IMG/VR virus record: IMGVR_UViG_3300036766_000148
Location: 1-41,099 of that record
Source: a virus
Length of the DNA: 41,099 nt
Reading direction: 5' to 3' (one strand)
Every line of letters starts with the position of its first letter. The first letter of the stretch is position 1. The notes below the pieces were generated by a model. That model saw only the letters and a list, made by a program, of their open reading frames with translations. It was not told the DNA's origin and searched no databases. Position numbers and translations under genes: made by a program. Below, in pieces: positions 30,149 through 38,052 of the stretch.

Positions 30149-30163
30149 TGATATACTAATTTT
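30149..30163 (+). promoter_or_regulatory. Extended -10 promoter before the protease-capsid gene
   Basis: TG-A-TATACT (30149-30157) with ATG at 30164, 6 nt later. No Shine-Dalgarno site. Confidence 0.65.
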
Positions 30164-32146
30164 ATGGATGAATTAAAAAAGATTCTAGCCAAAAAAGTTG
30201 ATGAGAGAACTGCTGCGGAGTTGCAGTATTTGGAACTTCATAAACAAGAACTAAGCACAGATCAGCTTCAGCAATTGCAGGATGAAAAATCCACAGTTGT
30301 TAAATTAGAAAATGCCGAGAAGAAAGAATTAGATGGTATTTTTGAAACTAAAGATTTAGGCGATGGTGAAGTTCAAGCAATTGTTGCTTCAGATTCAGTT
30401 GATAGGCATGGAGAGATAATTGATATTGCTGGGCTTAGTGTTAAAAAGTATATGGATAACCCGGTTGTTCAATGGGCACATGATTATGATAAACCCCCAA
30501 TAGCACAAGCTACTAAAGTTTGGAAAAGTGGTGGTAAGTTAATGGCCAAGATGAAGTTTGCTTTAGAAGAAAATCCTTTTGCTAAACAAGTTTATGATTT
30601 AATTAAAGGTGGATTCTTAAATGCAGTTTCAATTGGATTTATACCTCTTGAGATGGATGGTAATACTTTTACAAAATCTGAGATGGTTGAATTTTCAGTT
30701 GTACCAGTTCCAGCCAATTCTGAAGCATTGATTACTGCTCGTAAATTGGGGCTTGACACTAGTATTTTGAAATCCTACAATGTAGTTATGTACAAATTAG
30801 AAGAGATCCTCGCAAAAGCAGTAGCCGATTTAACAATTGGTGAAATAAAATTCCTCAAAGAGAATGTTGAAAAATTGACACAAGCTCAAGCTAAAAAGTA
30901 TGCATCTGTATTGAAAGAAGAAACTCAAGAAACTGAAGAAGAGAAAGTTGCTCGTGAAGCAAAAGAAAAAGAAGAAGCAGACAAAGTAGCTGCAGATAAA
31001 GCAGAAGCTGAAAAAGTTGCTGCAGGTCAAGGTGAAACAGCAGAAGCACTTAAGAAACTCCAAGCAGAAGTTGAAGCATTAAAGAGTGCAGACCCAATTG
31101 CTTTCCGAAACTTCTCAATCCAAGCAGGTAAAAAAGGTGATGTCTCAAAAGAGATGAAATTCTTACTTTATGCTAGGGGCGTAAAAAGTGGTAATTTCTC
31201 AGAATATCTACAAGTAGTTGGCAAAGATGCCATGAATACTACTGATGATGGTGTAGTTTTACCTCCAGCAGAATTTGTTACTGAAATAACTCGTCTTGAA
31301 GAATCCTTTGGAGTAGGTCGAAGATTTGCTACAGTTAGACGCTCAGCATCCGGGAATGGTATTAAATTCCTTTTGGGTGATGATGATGTGTCAATTTATG
31401 ATACAGCTGAGAGTGGAGTTAAGAAATCCACCAAACTTAGTTATGATTCCCAGACCTTACTTTGGAGAAAGTTTGCAGCTATCTTACCTATAACTGATGA
31501 ACTTAATGAAGATTCAGCTATTGATCTTTGGACAGATGCTACAAATAGATTTGCAAGAGCTTATGCAAGACAAGAAGATCAGTTAATCTTTACTGAAAGT
31601 GATGACACTGGACCAAAGAATAAAGGTATTACTACAGTTGCAGGTACAAATCTAGTTGAGATTGCAAACCTTGCAGCTCTTAATTTTGAAAAATTAGTAG
31701 ACATGATCTTTGGAGTACCATCAGCTTCTGGTGATAATGGTAGATTCTTCTTGAATAGAACATTCCTTGGTGAAGTTATGAAGATGAAAGATCAAAATGA
31801 CCGACCACTTTGGTTGCCAGGAGTAGCTTCAGGAGCACCTGCAACAATCCTTAATAGACCTTATGAATTAACTGAAGTCTTGAATAAAGTTGAAGATGCA
31901 GACCCAGGTGAAGCAATAATGGTTTATGGAGATTTGAAATTCGTAACTCTTGGAGAAAGAAATACTTTGAGCGTCAAGATGTTTGACACAGGTATAGTTG
32001 GTGACCCAGATGAAGAAGATCAAGATACAAATACAATCAATCTTATGACTCAAGATGCACAAGCAATGAGAGTTGTTAAAAGAATGAATGCCATTGTAAG
32101 ATTCCCAGCAGCTTTCTCAGTATTGAAACTTGAAAGCGGATCTTAA
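30164..32146 (+). CDS. HK97-type prohead protease fused to major capsid protein
   Basis: 660 residues. Residues about 55-195 are an S78 prohead protease: AIVASDSVDRHGEIID, the catalytic His106 in QWAHDY, Ser156 in NAVSIGF, and MVEFSVVPVPAN. Residues about 210-320 are a charged helical scaffold (delta-like) region. Residues about 330-660 are the HK97-fold capsid protein (VLPPAEFVTEITRLEESFGVGRRF, LPITDELNEDS, FFLNRTFLGEVMKMKD, MRVVKRMNAIVRFPAAFSVL). The segments starting at Met1 and Met209 resemble each other (L-x-x-I-L-A-K-x-V), a sign of duplication or gene fusion. An internal promoter and start at 30788 could give free capsid. Confidence 0.93.
   Translation: MDELKKILAKKVDERTAAELQYLELHKQELSTDQLQQLQDEKSTVVKLENAEKKELDGIFETKDLGDGEVQAIVASDSVDRHGEIIDIAGLSVKKYMDNPVVQWAHDYDKPPIAQATKVWKSGGKLMAKMKFALEENPFAKQVYDLIKGGFLNAVSIGFIPLEMDGNTFTKSEMVEFSVVPVPANSEALITARKLGLDTSILKSYNVVMYKLEEILAKAVADLTIGEIKFLKENVEKLTQAQAKKYASVLKEETQETEEEKVAREAKEKEEADKVAADKAEAEKVAAGQGETAEALKKLQAEVEALKSADPIAFRNFSIQAGKKGDVSKEMKFLLYARGVKSGNFSEYLQVVGKDAMNTTDDGVVLPPAEFVTEITRLEESFGVGRRFATVRRSASGNGIKFLLGDDDVSIYDTAESGVKKSTKLSYDSQTLLWRKFAAILPITDELNEDSAIDLWTDATNRFARAYARQEDQLIFTESDDTGPKNKGITTVAGTNLVEIANLAALNFEKLVDMIFGVPSASGDNGRFFLNRTFLGEVMKMKDQNDRPLWLPGVASGAPATILNRPYELTEVLNKVEDADPGEAIMVYGDLKFVTLGERNTLSVKMFDTGIVGDPDEEDQDTNTINLMTQDAQAMRVVKRMNAIVRFPAAFSVLKLESGS
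30753..30787 (+). promoter_or_regulatory. Consensus promoter nested inside the protease-capsid gene
   Basis: TTGACA at 30753-30758, a 17-bp spacer, TACAAT at 30776-30781, and an in-frame ATG (Met209) at 30788, 6 nt later. It is the same leaderless layout as at other phage promoters and falls exactly at the protease-to-capsid boundary. Confidence 0.65.
30788..32146 (+). CDS. Predicted free major capsid protein from internal start
   Basis: 452 residues, in frame with the fusion, starting at Met209 (MYKLEEILAKAVADL). It would hold the scaffold-like helices and the whole HK97 capsid fold without the protease. A consensus promoter ends 6 nt upstream. Capsid protein is needed at hundreds of copies per head and protease at few, so a second product would solve the ratio problem of a fused gene. 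This is a prediction from sequence. Confidence 0.55.
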   Translation: MYKLEEILAKAVADLTIGEIKFLKENVEKLTQAQAKKYASVLKEETQETEEEKVAREAKEKEEADKVAADKAEAEKVAAGQGETAEALKKLQAEVEALKSADPIAFRNFSIQAGKKGDVSKEMKFLLYARGVKSGNFSEYLQVVGKDAMNTTDDGVVLPPAEFVTEITRLEESFGVGRRFATVRRSASGNGIKFLLGDDDVSIYDTAESGVKKSTKLSYDSQTLLWRKFAAILPITDELNEDSAIDLWTDATNRFARAYARQEDQLIFTESDDTGPKNKGITTVAGTNLVEIANLAALNFEKLVDMIFGVPSASGDNGRFFLNRTFLGEVMKMKDQNDRPLWLPGVASGAPATILNRPYELTEVLNKVEDADPGEAIMVYGDLKFVTLGERNTLSVKMFDTGIVGDPDEEDQDTNTINLMTQDAQAMRVVKRMNAIVRFPAAFSVLKLESGS

Positions 32147-32177
32147 CCTCCTAGGTTCATCTCAACACCAGTAACTT

Positions 32178-32264
32178 TATAATGTTAGCATTGTAATGTT
32201 CTGAAATCCCTACATTATAATGTACAGGTTTGCATAGATTCTAAATAATCTGCATAGATTGTAA
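32178..32264. promoter_or_regulatory. Palindrome and direct repeats between capsid and connector genes
   Basis: In the 162-bp gap after the capsid gene, ACATTATAATGT (32212-32223) is a perfect 12-bp palindrome, with related TATAATG (32178-32184) and TGTAATG copies upstream. TGCATAGATTSTAA occurs at 32231-32244 and 32251-32264, exactly 20 bp apart. This looks like a binding region for a regulator controlling the connector-tail genes. A short AACCT/AGGTT hairpin follows the capsid stop. No clear T run is seen. Confidence 0.5.
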
Positions 32265-32293
32265 CCTTTAATATACCCGCCTCTTTGTAATTG

Positions 32294-32308
32294 TGATAGA
32301 ATATTGTT
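32294..32308 (+). promoter_or_regulatory. Extended -10 promoter before the connector gene
   Basis: TG-A-TAGAAT (32294-32302) with ATG at 32309, 6 nt later. No Shine-Dalgarno site. Confidence 0.65.
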
Positions 32309-32920
32309 ATGTACACAGATCAAGGTCGTGTCGAATCTTACCTTAAAAGGGAACTTACCGACGAAGAAATAGATATAATTGATGAGGTAATACTCCAAAA
32401 TTCTTCATATATAAATGGCTATACTAACCGGGAATGGTTATCGGTTGATACTGAAGTCGATGATGAGATTGATGATTTAGAGCCCTCAGAAAGAATCTTT
32501 AATGGTAATGGTAAGCGCGAACTATTTATAGATGACTTTACATTGTTAGAATCAATCTCAGTTCAGGATAACCAAGGTAATGAAGTTATCAAATATGAAG
32601 AAGAAACTGATTGGTTACTTTATCCTCTTAACAAGAATCCTAAACAATCAATTCATTTGAGGACTGGGAGTTTCCAATATGGCCAGGGGAATATAGAGGT
32701 AACTGCTGTGTGGGGCGCTGGGATAGTCCCGGCAGATATTGTGGTGGTTTGTACTGCTTTGGTTGCAAAGTATCTACAGAAGGCTACATCGTCTACAGGG
32801 ATGTATAGCAGTGAGTCTATTGAGGGTTATTCTTACAAGTTATTAAATGCTTCTGAGATTGATTCGGATACAGCAAATGTATTAAAAAATTTAGACAAAT
32901 GGAAAAAGTTTATTTTATAA
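32309..32920 (+). CDS. Head-tail connector (adaptor) protein
   Basis: 203 residues. An N-terminal helical part (YLKRELTDEEIDIIDEVILQNSSYINGY), a central beta part (ERIFNGNGKRELFIDDFTLLESISVQDNQG) and C-terminal helices (ADIVVVCTALVAKYLQKA) match the HK97 gp6/SPP1 gp15 type adaptor. It binds beneath the portal. It is the first gene of the connector group and starts directly at its promoter. Confidence 0.75.
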   Translation: MYTDQGRVESYLKRELTDEEIDIIDEVILQNSSYINGYTNREWLSVDTEVDDEIDDLEPSERIFNGNGKRELFIDDFTLLESISVQDNQGNEVIKYEEETDWLLYPLNKNPKQSIHLRTGSFQYGQGNIEVTAVWGAGIVPADIVVVCTALVAKYLQKATSSTGMYSSESIEGYSYKLLNASEIDSDTANVLKNLDKWKKFIL

Positions 32921-32921
32921 A

Positions 32922-33248
32922 ATGGGAATCATTAGTCACACCCTTAATCAAGAAGCAAAGATAGTTACCACTACACAAGATAAACATGGTGACCAAATCT
33001 CTAGTTCAGAAACTTCAATAAAATGTAGGTTCAGATATATTACTGAACTTGACCGCAATTCAAATAAAGAAGGTCTTGAATCTTTTGATGCAATTGTTTG
33101 GTTTGAACCAGATGCTAATATCCAGGAAGCAAGTATAATCTTTGCAGATGGCAAGTATTGGAGAATCAATAGGCTTATCAAAGCTCGTAGATTGTCTGGT
33201 AGCATTGTAGAATTCTTAAAAGGATTTGTTAAAAAGCATGACCTATGA
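32922..33248 (+). CDS. Head-closure (stopper) protein
   Basis: 108 residues, all beta: LNQEAKIVTTTQDKHGDQI, IKCRFRYI, FDAIVWFEPDANIQEASIIFADGKYWRINRLIKAR. This is the pattern of the SPP1 gp16-like joining proteins that close the filled head. It starts 1 nt after the adaptor and overlaps the next gene by ATGA. Confidence 0.7.
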   Translation: MGIISHTLNQEAKIVTTTQDKHGDQISSSETSIKCRFRYITELDRNSNKEGLESFDAIVWFEPDANIQEASIIFADGKYWRINRLIKARRLSGSIVEFLKGFVKKHDL

Positions 33249-33601
33249 TAAAAATTGTCGATAAAATTATGACCTTTGTTAGAGAGAATGCCACTGTAAT
33301 GGATAGGGCACTTAATCGCATGGCTATTGATATTGAAAGGTTATCTAAAGCTCAAGTGCCACTTAAAGATGGTCAACTTAGAGCTTCCGGGCATTTTCAA
33401 AGATTAGGGCCATTAAATTATATTGTTTCTTATAATATGGAGTATGCTAGATTCCAAGAGTTTGGCGGAGATCATAAAAGAACTGTGAGAAAATATACTA
33501 CACCCGGGACTAAGAAGTTTTATTTAAGAGATCCAGGAAACCAAATCTCAGCAAAAGCTGTTGACTATTTTAGAAATGAAGCTAAAACAATACATATATG
33601 A
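33245..33601 (+). CDS. HK97 gp10-like neck protein
   Basis: 118 residues. ALNRMAIDIERLSKAQVPLKDGQLRASGHF, then YIVSYNMEYARFQEFGGDH, the typical gp10-like core in which the A-x-x-Q/V-E-F-G motif follows a helix. The C-terminus is FYLRDPGNQISAKAVDYF. ATGA-coupled on both sides within the neck group. Confidence 0.8.
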   Translation: MIKIVDKIMTFVRENATVMDRALNRMAIDIERLSKAQVPLKDGQLRASGHFQRLGPLNYIVSYNMEYARFQEFGGDHKRTVRKYTTPGTKKFYLRDPGNQISAKAVDYFRNEAKTIHI

Positions 33602-33975
33602 TAATTGATAAAATTTTAGATTACCTTGAAGATAATGGAATTGGGAATATTCTTATTGGAGAATTACCTTTTGATAAAAGTGATTGTGCTGCAATGGTAG
33701 CCACAGTTTCACCAGACCCAAATAAAGCAATTCCTTATTATGTTCAAAATGTAGATGTCTGGGCAAGGTATTCAAAATATGATGAGGGTTATAAAAAACT
33801 TCAAGATATTTTTGATATTCTACATAGAAATGAGAATTATGAAATTGATGGTTACCATATTTATCTTTCTTATGCAGTAGGCATGATTACAGATTTTGAT
33901 AGGGATGCTGAAAGACGACATTTATTCAAATTAAGTTTGGCTTTTGTATATCGTATAGGTGAAGAGTTTAGTTAG
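33598..33975 (+). CDS. Tail terminator-like protein
   Basis: 125 residues. IIDKILDYLEDNGIGNILIGELPFD, VQNVDVWARYSKYDEGYKKLQDIFDIL and FKLSLAFVYRIGEEF are the helices and strands of the tail-completion family (phage minor capsid/DUF3168-like). It caps the tail tube at the neck. It starts at an ATGA overlap. Confidence 0.7.
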   Translation: MIIDKILDYLEDNGIGNILIGELPFDKSDCAAMVATVSPDPNKAIPYYVQNVDVWARYSKYDEGYKKLQDIFDILHRNENYEIDGYHIYLSYAVGMITDFDRDAERRHLFKLSLAFVYRIGEEFS

Positions 33976-33978
33976 TTC

Positions 33979-34017
33979 TTGACAAGGGATATAAGGGTGA
34001 ACTACAATTGACTCAAT
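33979..34017 (+). promoter_or_regulatory. Consensus promoter for the major tail protein
   Basis: TTGACA at 33979-33984, an 18-bp spacer, TACAAT at 34003-34008 and ATG at 34018, 9 nt later. A dedicated promoter fits a protein needed in many copies. Confidence 0.7.
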
Positions 34018-34497
34018 ATGGATGGACCATCAAACTTCAGAATAGGTGCAGGAGCATTGTCGATTGACGGCCAAGATGTTGGTTTAACATCTGAAGAAGG
34101 AGTAGTCGTAAATTATGAACCAGATGTTCATCTTCATTTATCAGGAAAATATGGAAATACCCCAGTCAAGGCTTCTCTTATTGGTCAAAAATTAACAGTT
34201 GAAGTTTGGATTGCTGAACATACTCTTGAAAATATTGAGAATGCTTATGCAGGAGTTACAAGTTCTGGTGGAGCTATCCAATTTGGTGGATTAGCAGGTC
34301 GTGAAGTTGAAGGTCATGAACTTATTCTTACTCCTTTTGATGGTACTCCTAGTTGGTATTTTAGAAATGCAGTACCCACTGAAGCTGTTGATGCAAATTA
34401 TAAAGTTAATGATGAAAGAATAATCCATGTTACATTCACAGCCTTAGTTGATATTAATGCTTCAGATGAAGATAACCTTGGTTATATACTTTCGTAA
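34018..34497 (+). CDS. Major tail tube protein (probable)
   Basis: 159 residues, beta-rich: GPSNFRIGAGALSIDGQDVGLTSEEGVVVNYEPD, LTVEVWIAEHTLENIENAY, ERIIHVTFTALVDI. The opening IGAGxLxIDGxDVG and the closing VTFTAL-type strand are common in tail tube proteins. Its place between the terminator and the chaperones and its own promoter support this. Confidence 0.75.
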   Translation: MDGPSNFRIGAGALSIDGQDVGLTSEEGVVVNYEPDVHLHLSGKYGNTPVKASLIGQKLTVEVWIAEHTLENIENAYAGVTSSGGAIQFGGLAGREVEGHELILTPFDGTPSWYFRNAVPTEAVDANYKVNDERIIHVTFTALVDINASDEDNLGYILS

Positions 34498-34534
34498 TTG
34501 ACATTATAAATCCTCAATAGTAATATATATATGT
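34498..34534 (+). promoter_or_regulatory. Consensus promoter for the tail chaperone gene
   Basis: TTGACA at 34498-34503 (beginning on the TAA of the previous gene region), a 17-bp spacer, TAATAT at 34521-34526, and ATG at 34535. An ATG at 34531 would give only three codons. Confidence 0.75.
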
Positions 34535-34852
34535 ATGAGTGATACTCTTGATTTAGATATTTTGGCACCAGAGAAAAAAACTGTTAAAGTAAATGGTAAG
34601 TTATATGATATTAATCCTCTTAAATTAAAGGATTTTTTAACACTTCAAAGACTTTTAAAAGCCTCAGCAGGTAAAAGTGAAACTGAAATGGTAAATACAA
34701 TGGGAGATATTTTTGAATCTTTGAAACCAATTGTACCTAATATTGATGAAATGGATTTAACAATGAAGCAAACTATTGCTTTACTTGATTTTATTTATAA
34801 ACAAGAAGAGTTAGCACAAGCACAAGATACACAAAAAAAAACAGAAGTTTAA
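34535..34852 (+). CDS. Tail assembly chaperone (G-like)
   Basis: 105 residues, helical after a short beta start (KKTVKVNGKLYDINPLKLKDFLTLQRLL), as in lambda G-type chaperones. It ends in a Gln/Lys-rich tail coded over a run of nine A (34833-34841). A -1 slip there enters an open frame that continues into the 34903 gene with no stop, giving a G-T type fusion of about 201 residues. It lies directly before the tape measure, the standard place. Confidence 0.8.
   Translation: MSDTLDLDILAPEKKTVKVNGKLYDINPLKLKDFLTLQRLLKASAGKSETEMVNTMGDIFESLKPIVPNIDEMDLTMKQTIALLDFIYKQEELAQAQDTQKKTEV
34833..34841 (+). other. A9 slippery run for -1 frameshift in the tail chaperone gene
   Basis: Zero-frame codons are CAA AAA AAA ACA. 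After a -1 slip the next codons are AAC AGA AGT TTA AGC, and the frame stays open to 35145. This is the same logic as the lambda G/GT frameshift. Polymerase slippage on the A run would give the same result. Confidence 0.75.
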
Positions 34853-34890
34853 GCCTCGCAATAACATTCTTCATTAAACATTATCCTGCA

Positions 34891-34902
34891 TATACTATTG
34901 AA
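34891..34902 (+). promoter_or_regulatory. Possible -10 box before ATG 34903
   Basis: TATACT at 34891-34896, 6 nt before the ATG, without a -35 box or a correct TGn extension. It may be chance, since the frameshift explains expression of this frame. Confidence 0.3.
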
Positions 34903-35145
34903 ATGGTTTTGAATGAATATGTTGCAACTTTTACTGGTATGTTAAAATCTGCTCAAAAATTAGATGCTGGAGAAAAACTAGAGTTAATTAATATTATATC
35001 TGTACCTCATTTAAAAGGTAATGGTGGCAAAAAAGTTAGTGATATTTATAGAAACATATTAAACTCTGATGAAGAAATTGATCTTGAAGTAATTAAAAAA
35101 GACAGACAACTTCTACTTAAAAGATTAAGGGGTAAAGTGTTATAA
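34903..35145 (+). CDS. T-like part of the tail chaperone (frameshift extension)
   Basis: 80 residues from ATG 34903, but the same frame is open back to the A9 run, adding about 21 codons (coding SLAITFFIKHYPAYTIE). Most likely it is translated mainly as the extension of the chaperone by -1 frameshift. A TATACT box at 34891-34896, 6 nt before the ATG, leaves open a separate leaderless product. Helical (LKSAQKLDAGEKLELINI, DRQLLLKRLRG). Confidence 0.75.
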   Translation: MVLNEYVATFTGMLKSAQKLDAGEKLELINIISVPHLKGNGGKKVSDIYRNILNSDEEIDLEVIKKDRQLLLKRLRGKVL

Positions 35146-35156
35146 TTTGAATTAAG
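35138..35156 (+). promoter_or_regulatory. Extended -10 promoter before the tape measure gene
   Basis: TG-T-TATAAT (35138-35146) with ATG at 35157, 10 nt later. The box overlaps the last codons of the chaperone gene (stop TAA 35143-35145). Confidence 0.65.
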
Positions 35157-37208
35157 ATGGCACAAGGAACAGAAGTAGGCTCAATTTATTATGATCTTGA
35201 TCTTGATGATACCAAATTTAAAGGTAAAGCAGGACAAGCTTCTAAGGATGTAGAAAATTTAGGTTTTAGTTTTGATAAAGCTGTTGAAGGTTCAAAAGTC
35301 TTTGCTCTTGGTGTAGCAGCTGCTGGAACTGCTTTAGTTGGATTTGGTGTTTCTTCTTTAAATGCTTACCAAGAAAGTGCAAGAATGAATGCTCAGCTTG
35401 ATGCTGTATTAAAATCTACAAAAGATTTAACTCCTGCTACTAAAGCCCATGCTGTTACTGTTGGTTTATCTGCAGATAAACATAAAGAATTGGCTGATAA
35501 ATTAGCAACTGCTAAAGATAAATTAGATGACTTAAATCATAGTCATGCCAAAGGTGAAGATTCAGTTTACAAACATGATAAGGCTGTTAAACAAGTCACA
35601 GCTACAATTTCAGAACTTGAAGGACAACTGGGTAAGACTTCTACTGCTATGGTTGGTGGTTATATTCCAAGAATACAAATGTCTAAGGACGCTTTAATTG
35701 CCCTTTCAAAAGAAATTCAAAGAAATACAACTATTGGTGATGAAGCAGCTCTGGCAGCAATAAATATGGGTTTGACATTTACTAATATAGGTAAAGATCA
35801 ATTCCCAGCATTTACTAAAGCTGTTGTTGATACAGCTTATGCAATGAATAGTGGATTGAGACCTAGTGCTGAACAATTAGCAGATACAACTAAACAATTA
35901 GGTAAAGCATTACAAGACCCAGAACAAGGCTTAGGTGCTTTACATAGAGTTGGTGTTAATACTGATGAGTTGGCAATTAAATTTAAAACTGTTACCGATA
36001 TTGCAGAAAGACAAAAATTAATTATTGGTGAATTAATGACTGAGTTTGGAGGTTCAGGTGCAGCACAATTAAATACTTTTGGCGGGCAACTAGATCATGT
36101 AAAAGAAATATTTAATGATTTTCAAGAGTTAGTAGGTCAAGCACTTGCTGATAAACTAAAACCATTGATTCAAGCTTTTGATGATTGGTTTACTTCGATG
36201 GGTGGTGTACAAGGTTTAATGGATAAATTTAATAAAGAAATTTTCCCTCAATTACAAACTAATCTTCCAATTATTATTGGTTTTATTCTCGGTGGACTTG
36301 CACCTGCCTTATTAGCAGCAGCTGGGAGTGCAGCACTTTTGATGTTAAATTTATTACCATTTATTTTAATAGGTACTGCATTAGGTCTTATTGTCAAATT
36401 ATTACTTGACCACTTTGGAGGTTTGGAAGCAATAATGACAAGATTACAACCAATAATTGATTTGGTTGGTGGAGTATTTAGAGATTTAATTTTACCTCAA
36501 TTACAAGCAATTTGGAATCAATTATCAACCCAACTATTACCTGCATTACAACAATTATGGACTGTATTAGAACCAGTCCTTATGCCTGTATTAAAGTTTT
36601 TGGCTATTTTATTAGGGTCTATTTTATTAGGAGCAATATTTATATTTATTGAAGGTATAAGATTAGTAATAGCAATTATTACAGAGTGGGTTAAACAAGT
36701 TAAAATGGGGGTTGATATGGTATTTGGATTTTTCAAATGGTTATTTGATGTTTTAGTTGGCCATTCATTAATTCCTGATTTAATTAATGGTGTTGTTGAT
36801 TGGTTTAAAAGTTTACCGGGAATGATAATCTCAGCACTAAGTAATTTATGGGATGCAATAACTTCACCTTTCCGTAGTGCATTTAATGAAGTTAAGAAAA
36901 TGGCTGAAGATGCTTGGCAAGCAATTCAAAAAGTAAATCCATTACATAGAAATAGTCCATCTTTAGTCGATAATGTTATTAAAGGATTAGATATTATTAA
37001 AAAAGAATATGCTAGTTTAGGTGAAATACAATTACCAAATTTGGGAATGATGAGTAATAATTATCAACCAGCACTTGCTACAGTAGGTTCAGGAGGCTCT
37101 GGGGTAAAGCAAGACATTAATATCTATGTGGATAAGGTAGGGGGGATGCAAGATGTGCAAGCAATAGGCCGAGAACTCGGATTTAGAGCAGGAATGATGC
37201 CACAATGA
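35157..37208 (+). CDS. Tail tape measure protein
   Basis: 683 residues. The start GSIYYDLDLDDTKFKGKAGQASKDVENLG is the usual tape-measure opening. Helical, Lys/Asp-rich repeats follow (about 125-180). Hydrophobic segments lie at about 370-425 and 470-515 (LPIIIGFILGGLAPALLAAA), then comes a C-terminal amphipathic part. At about 0.15 nm per residue this predicts a tail of roughly 100 nm. ATGA-coupled to the distal tail gene. Confidence 0.92.
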   Translation: MAQGTEVGSIYYDLDLDDTKFKGKAGQASKDVENLGFSFDKAVEGSKVFALGVAAAGTALVGFGVSSLNAYQESARMNAQLDAVLKSTKDLTPATKAHAVTVGLSADKHKELADKLATAKDKLDDLNHSHAKGEDSVYKHDKAVKQVTATISELEGQLGKTSTAMVGGYIPRIQMSKDALIALSKEIQRNTTIGDEAALAAINMGLTFTNIGKDQFPAFTKAVVDTAYAMNSGLRPSAEQLADTTKQLGKALQDPEQGLGALHRVGVNTDELAIKFKTVTDIAERQKLIIGELMTEFGGSGAAQLNTFGGQLDHVKEIFNDFQELVGQALADKLKPLIQAFDDWFTSMGGVQGLMDKFNKEIFPQLQTNLPIIIGFILGGLAPALLAAAGSAALLMLNLLPFILIGTALGLIVKLLLDHFGGLEAIMTRLQPIIDLVGGVFRDLILPQLQAIWNQLSTQLLPALQQLWTVLEPVLMPVLKFLAILLGSILLGAIFIFIEGIRLVIAIITEWVKQVKMGVDMVFGFFKWLFDVLVGHSLIPDLINGVVDWFKSLPGMIISALSNLWDAITSPFRSAFNEVKKMAEDAWQAIQKVNPLHRNSPSLVDNVIKGLDIIKKEYASLGEIQLPNLGMMSNNYQPALATVGSGGSGVKQDINIYVDKVGGMQDVQAIGRELGFRAGMMPQ

Positions 37209-38050
37209 AAATACTAACAATTACAGAACAACAAGATAATAATACTTTTACCTTTTATGATAATTATTTAGGTACAATTCTTCGTGCTTTTGAAGGATTT
37301 GAATATGCAGATGTTCGTGAATCAATTGATGATGTTGCCGGGAATTATGGAGCTACTTATATTACTTCAAAATTTGGAAAGCGTCGAGTTTCAATCTCAG
37401 GTGATTTAATTGATTCTGATATTTTTGCAATGCGAAGAAGATTAGCTCGCGCACTTCGTCAAACAGGAACTATGAAATTAATTACTTTTACAACTTATGA
37501 TGATCTTGCATTACAATTTGAAGCTGAAGTTGTCAAAGCATTAAATCCTTATACTCATAAAACTCATTCATTCTTAATAGAAATGATAGCCCCAGATTGG
37601 AGATTTTATTCACAAACATTAAAAGAACAGATTATGGGAGAAACTATTTTGAGAGGTGGTACTTCAATACCTGCAATTATTCCTATGAGTTTTCCAGTTC
37701 CTACAGACCCAGCAACAGAAATTAATAATATAGTTATCAATGAAGGGAGTGAAACTACAGACCCAATATTTACAATTACTGGACCGGGTACAGATTTTAC
37801 AGTTGGGAATGTTACTACAGATCAAGAATTTACTTTATCATCAACTTTGGCAGGTGGAGATGTAATTGAAATAGATGTCAAAACAAGAAGTGTTATCAAA
37901 AATGGAACTGATAATTTATACCCAGATTTTACTGGTGACTTTTGGAGTTTAATACCTGGTGAAAATGAATTAAGATTTTTCGTAGGTACTGATTTGACTG
38001 CAGATACAAATTTAAAAGTTTCATATCGTGATGCTTATGGAGGCATTTAA
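37205..38050 (+). CDS. Distal tail protein (Dit-like)
   Basis: 281 residues. The N-terminal beta domain (GTILRAFEGFEYADVRESIDD, GKRRVSISGDLIDSDIFAMRRRLARAL, KTHSFLIEMIAPDWRFYSQ) is of the phage tail/Dit type. The C-terminal part (about 165-281) is a beta-sandwich that could hold a carbohydrate-binding insertion. It directly follows the tape measure, as Dit genes do. Confidence 0.75.
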   Translation: MKILTITEQQDNNTFTFYDNYLGTILRAFEGFEYADVRESIDDVAGNYGATYITSKFGKRRVSISGDLIDSDIFAMRRRLARALRQTGTMKLITFTTYDDLALQFEAEVVKALNPYTHKTHSFLIEMIAPDWRFYSQTLKEQIMGETILRGGTSIPAIIPMSFPVPTDPATEINNIVINEGSETTDPIFTITGPGTDFTVGNVTTDQEFTLSSTLAGGDVIEIDVKTRSVIKNGTDNLYPDFTGDFWSLIPGENELRFFVGTDLTADTNLKVSYRDAYGGI

Positions 38051-38052
38051 TT

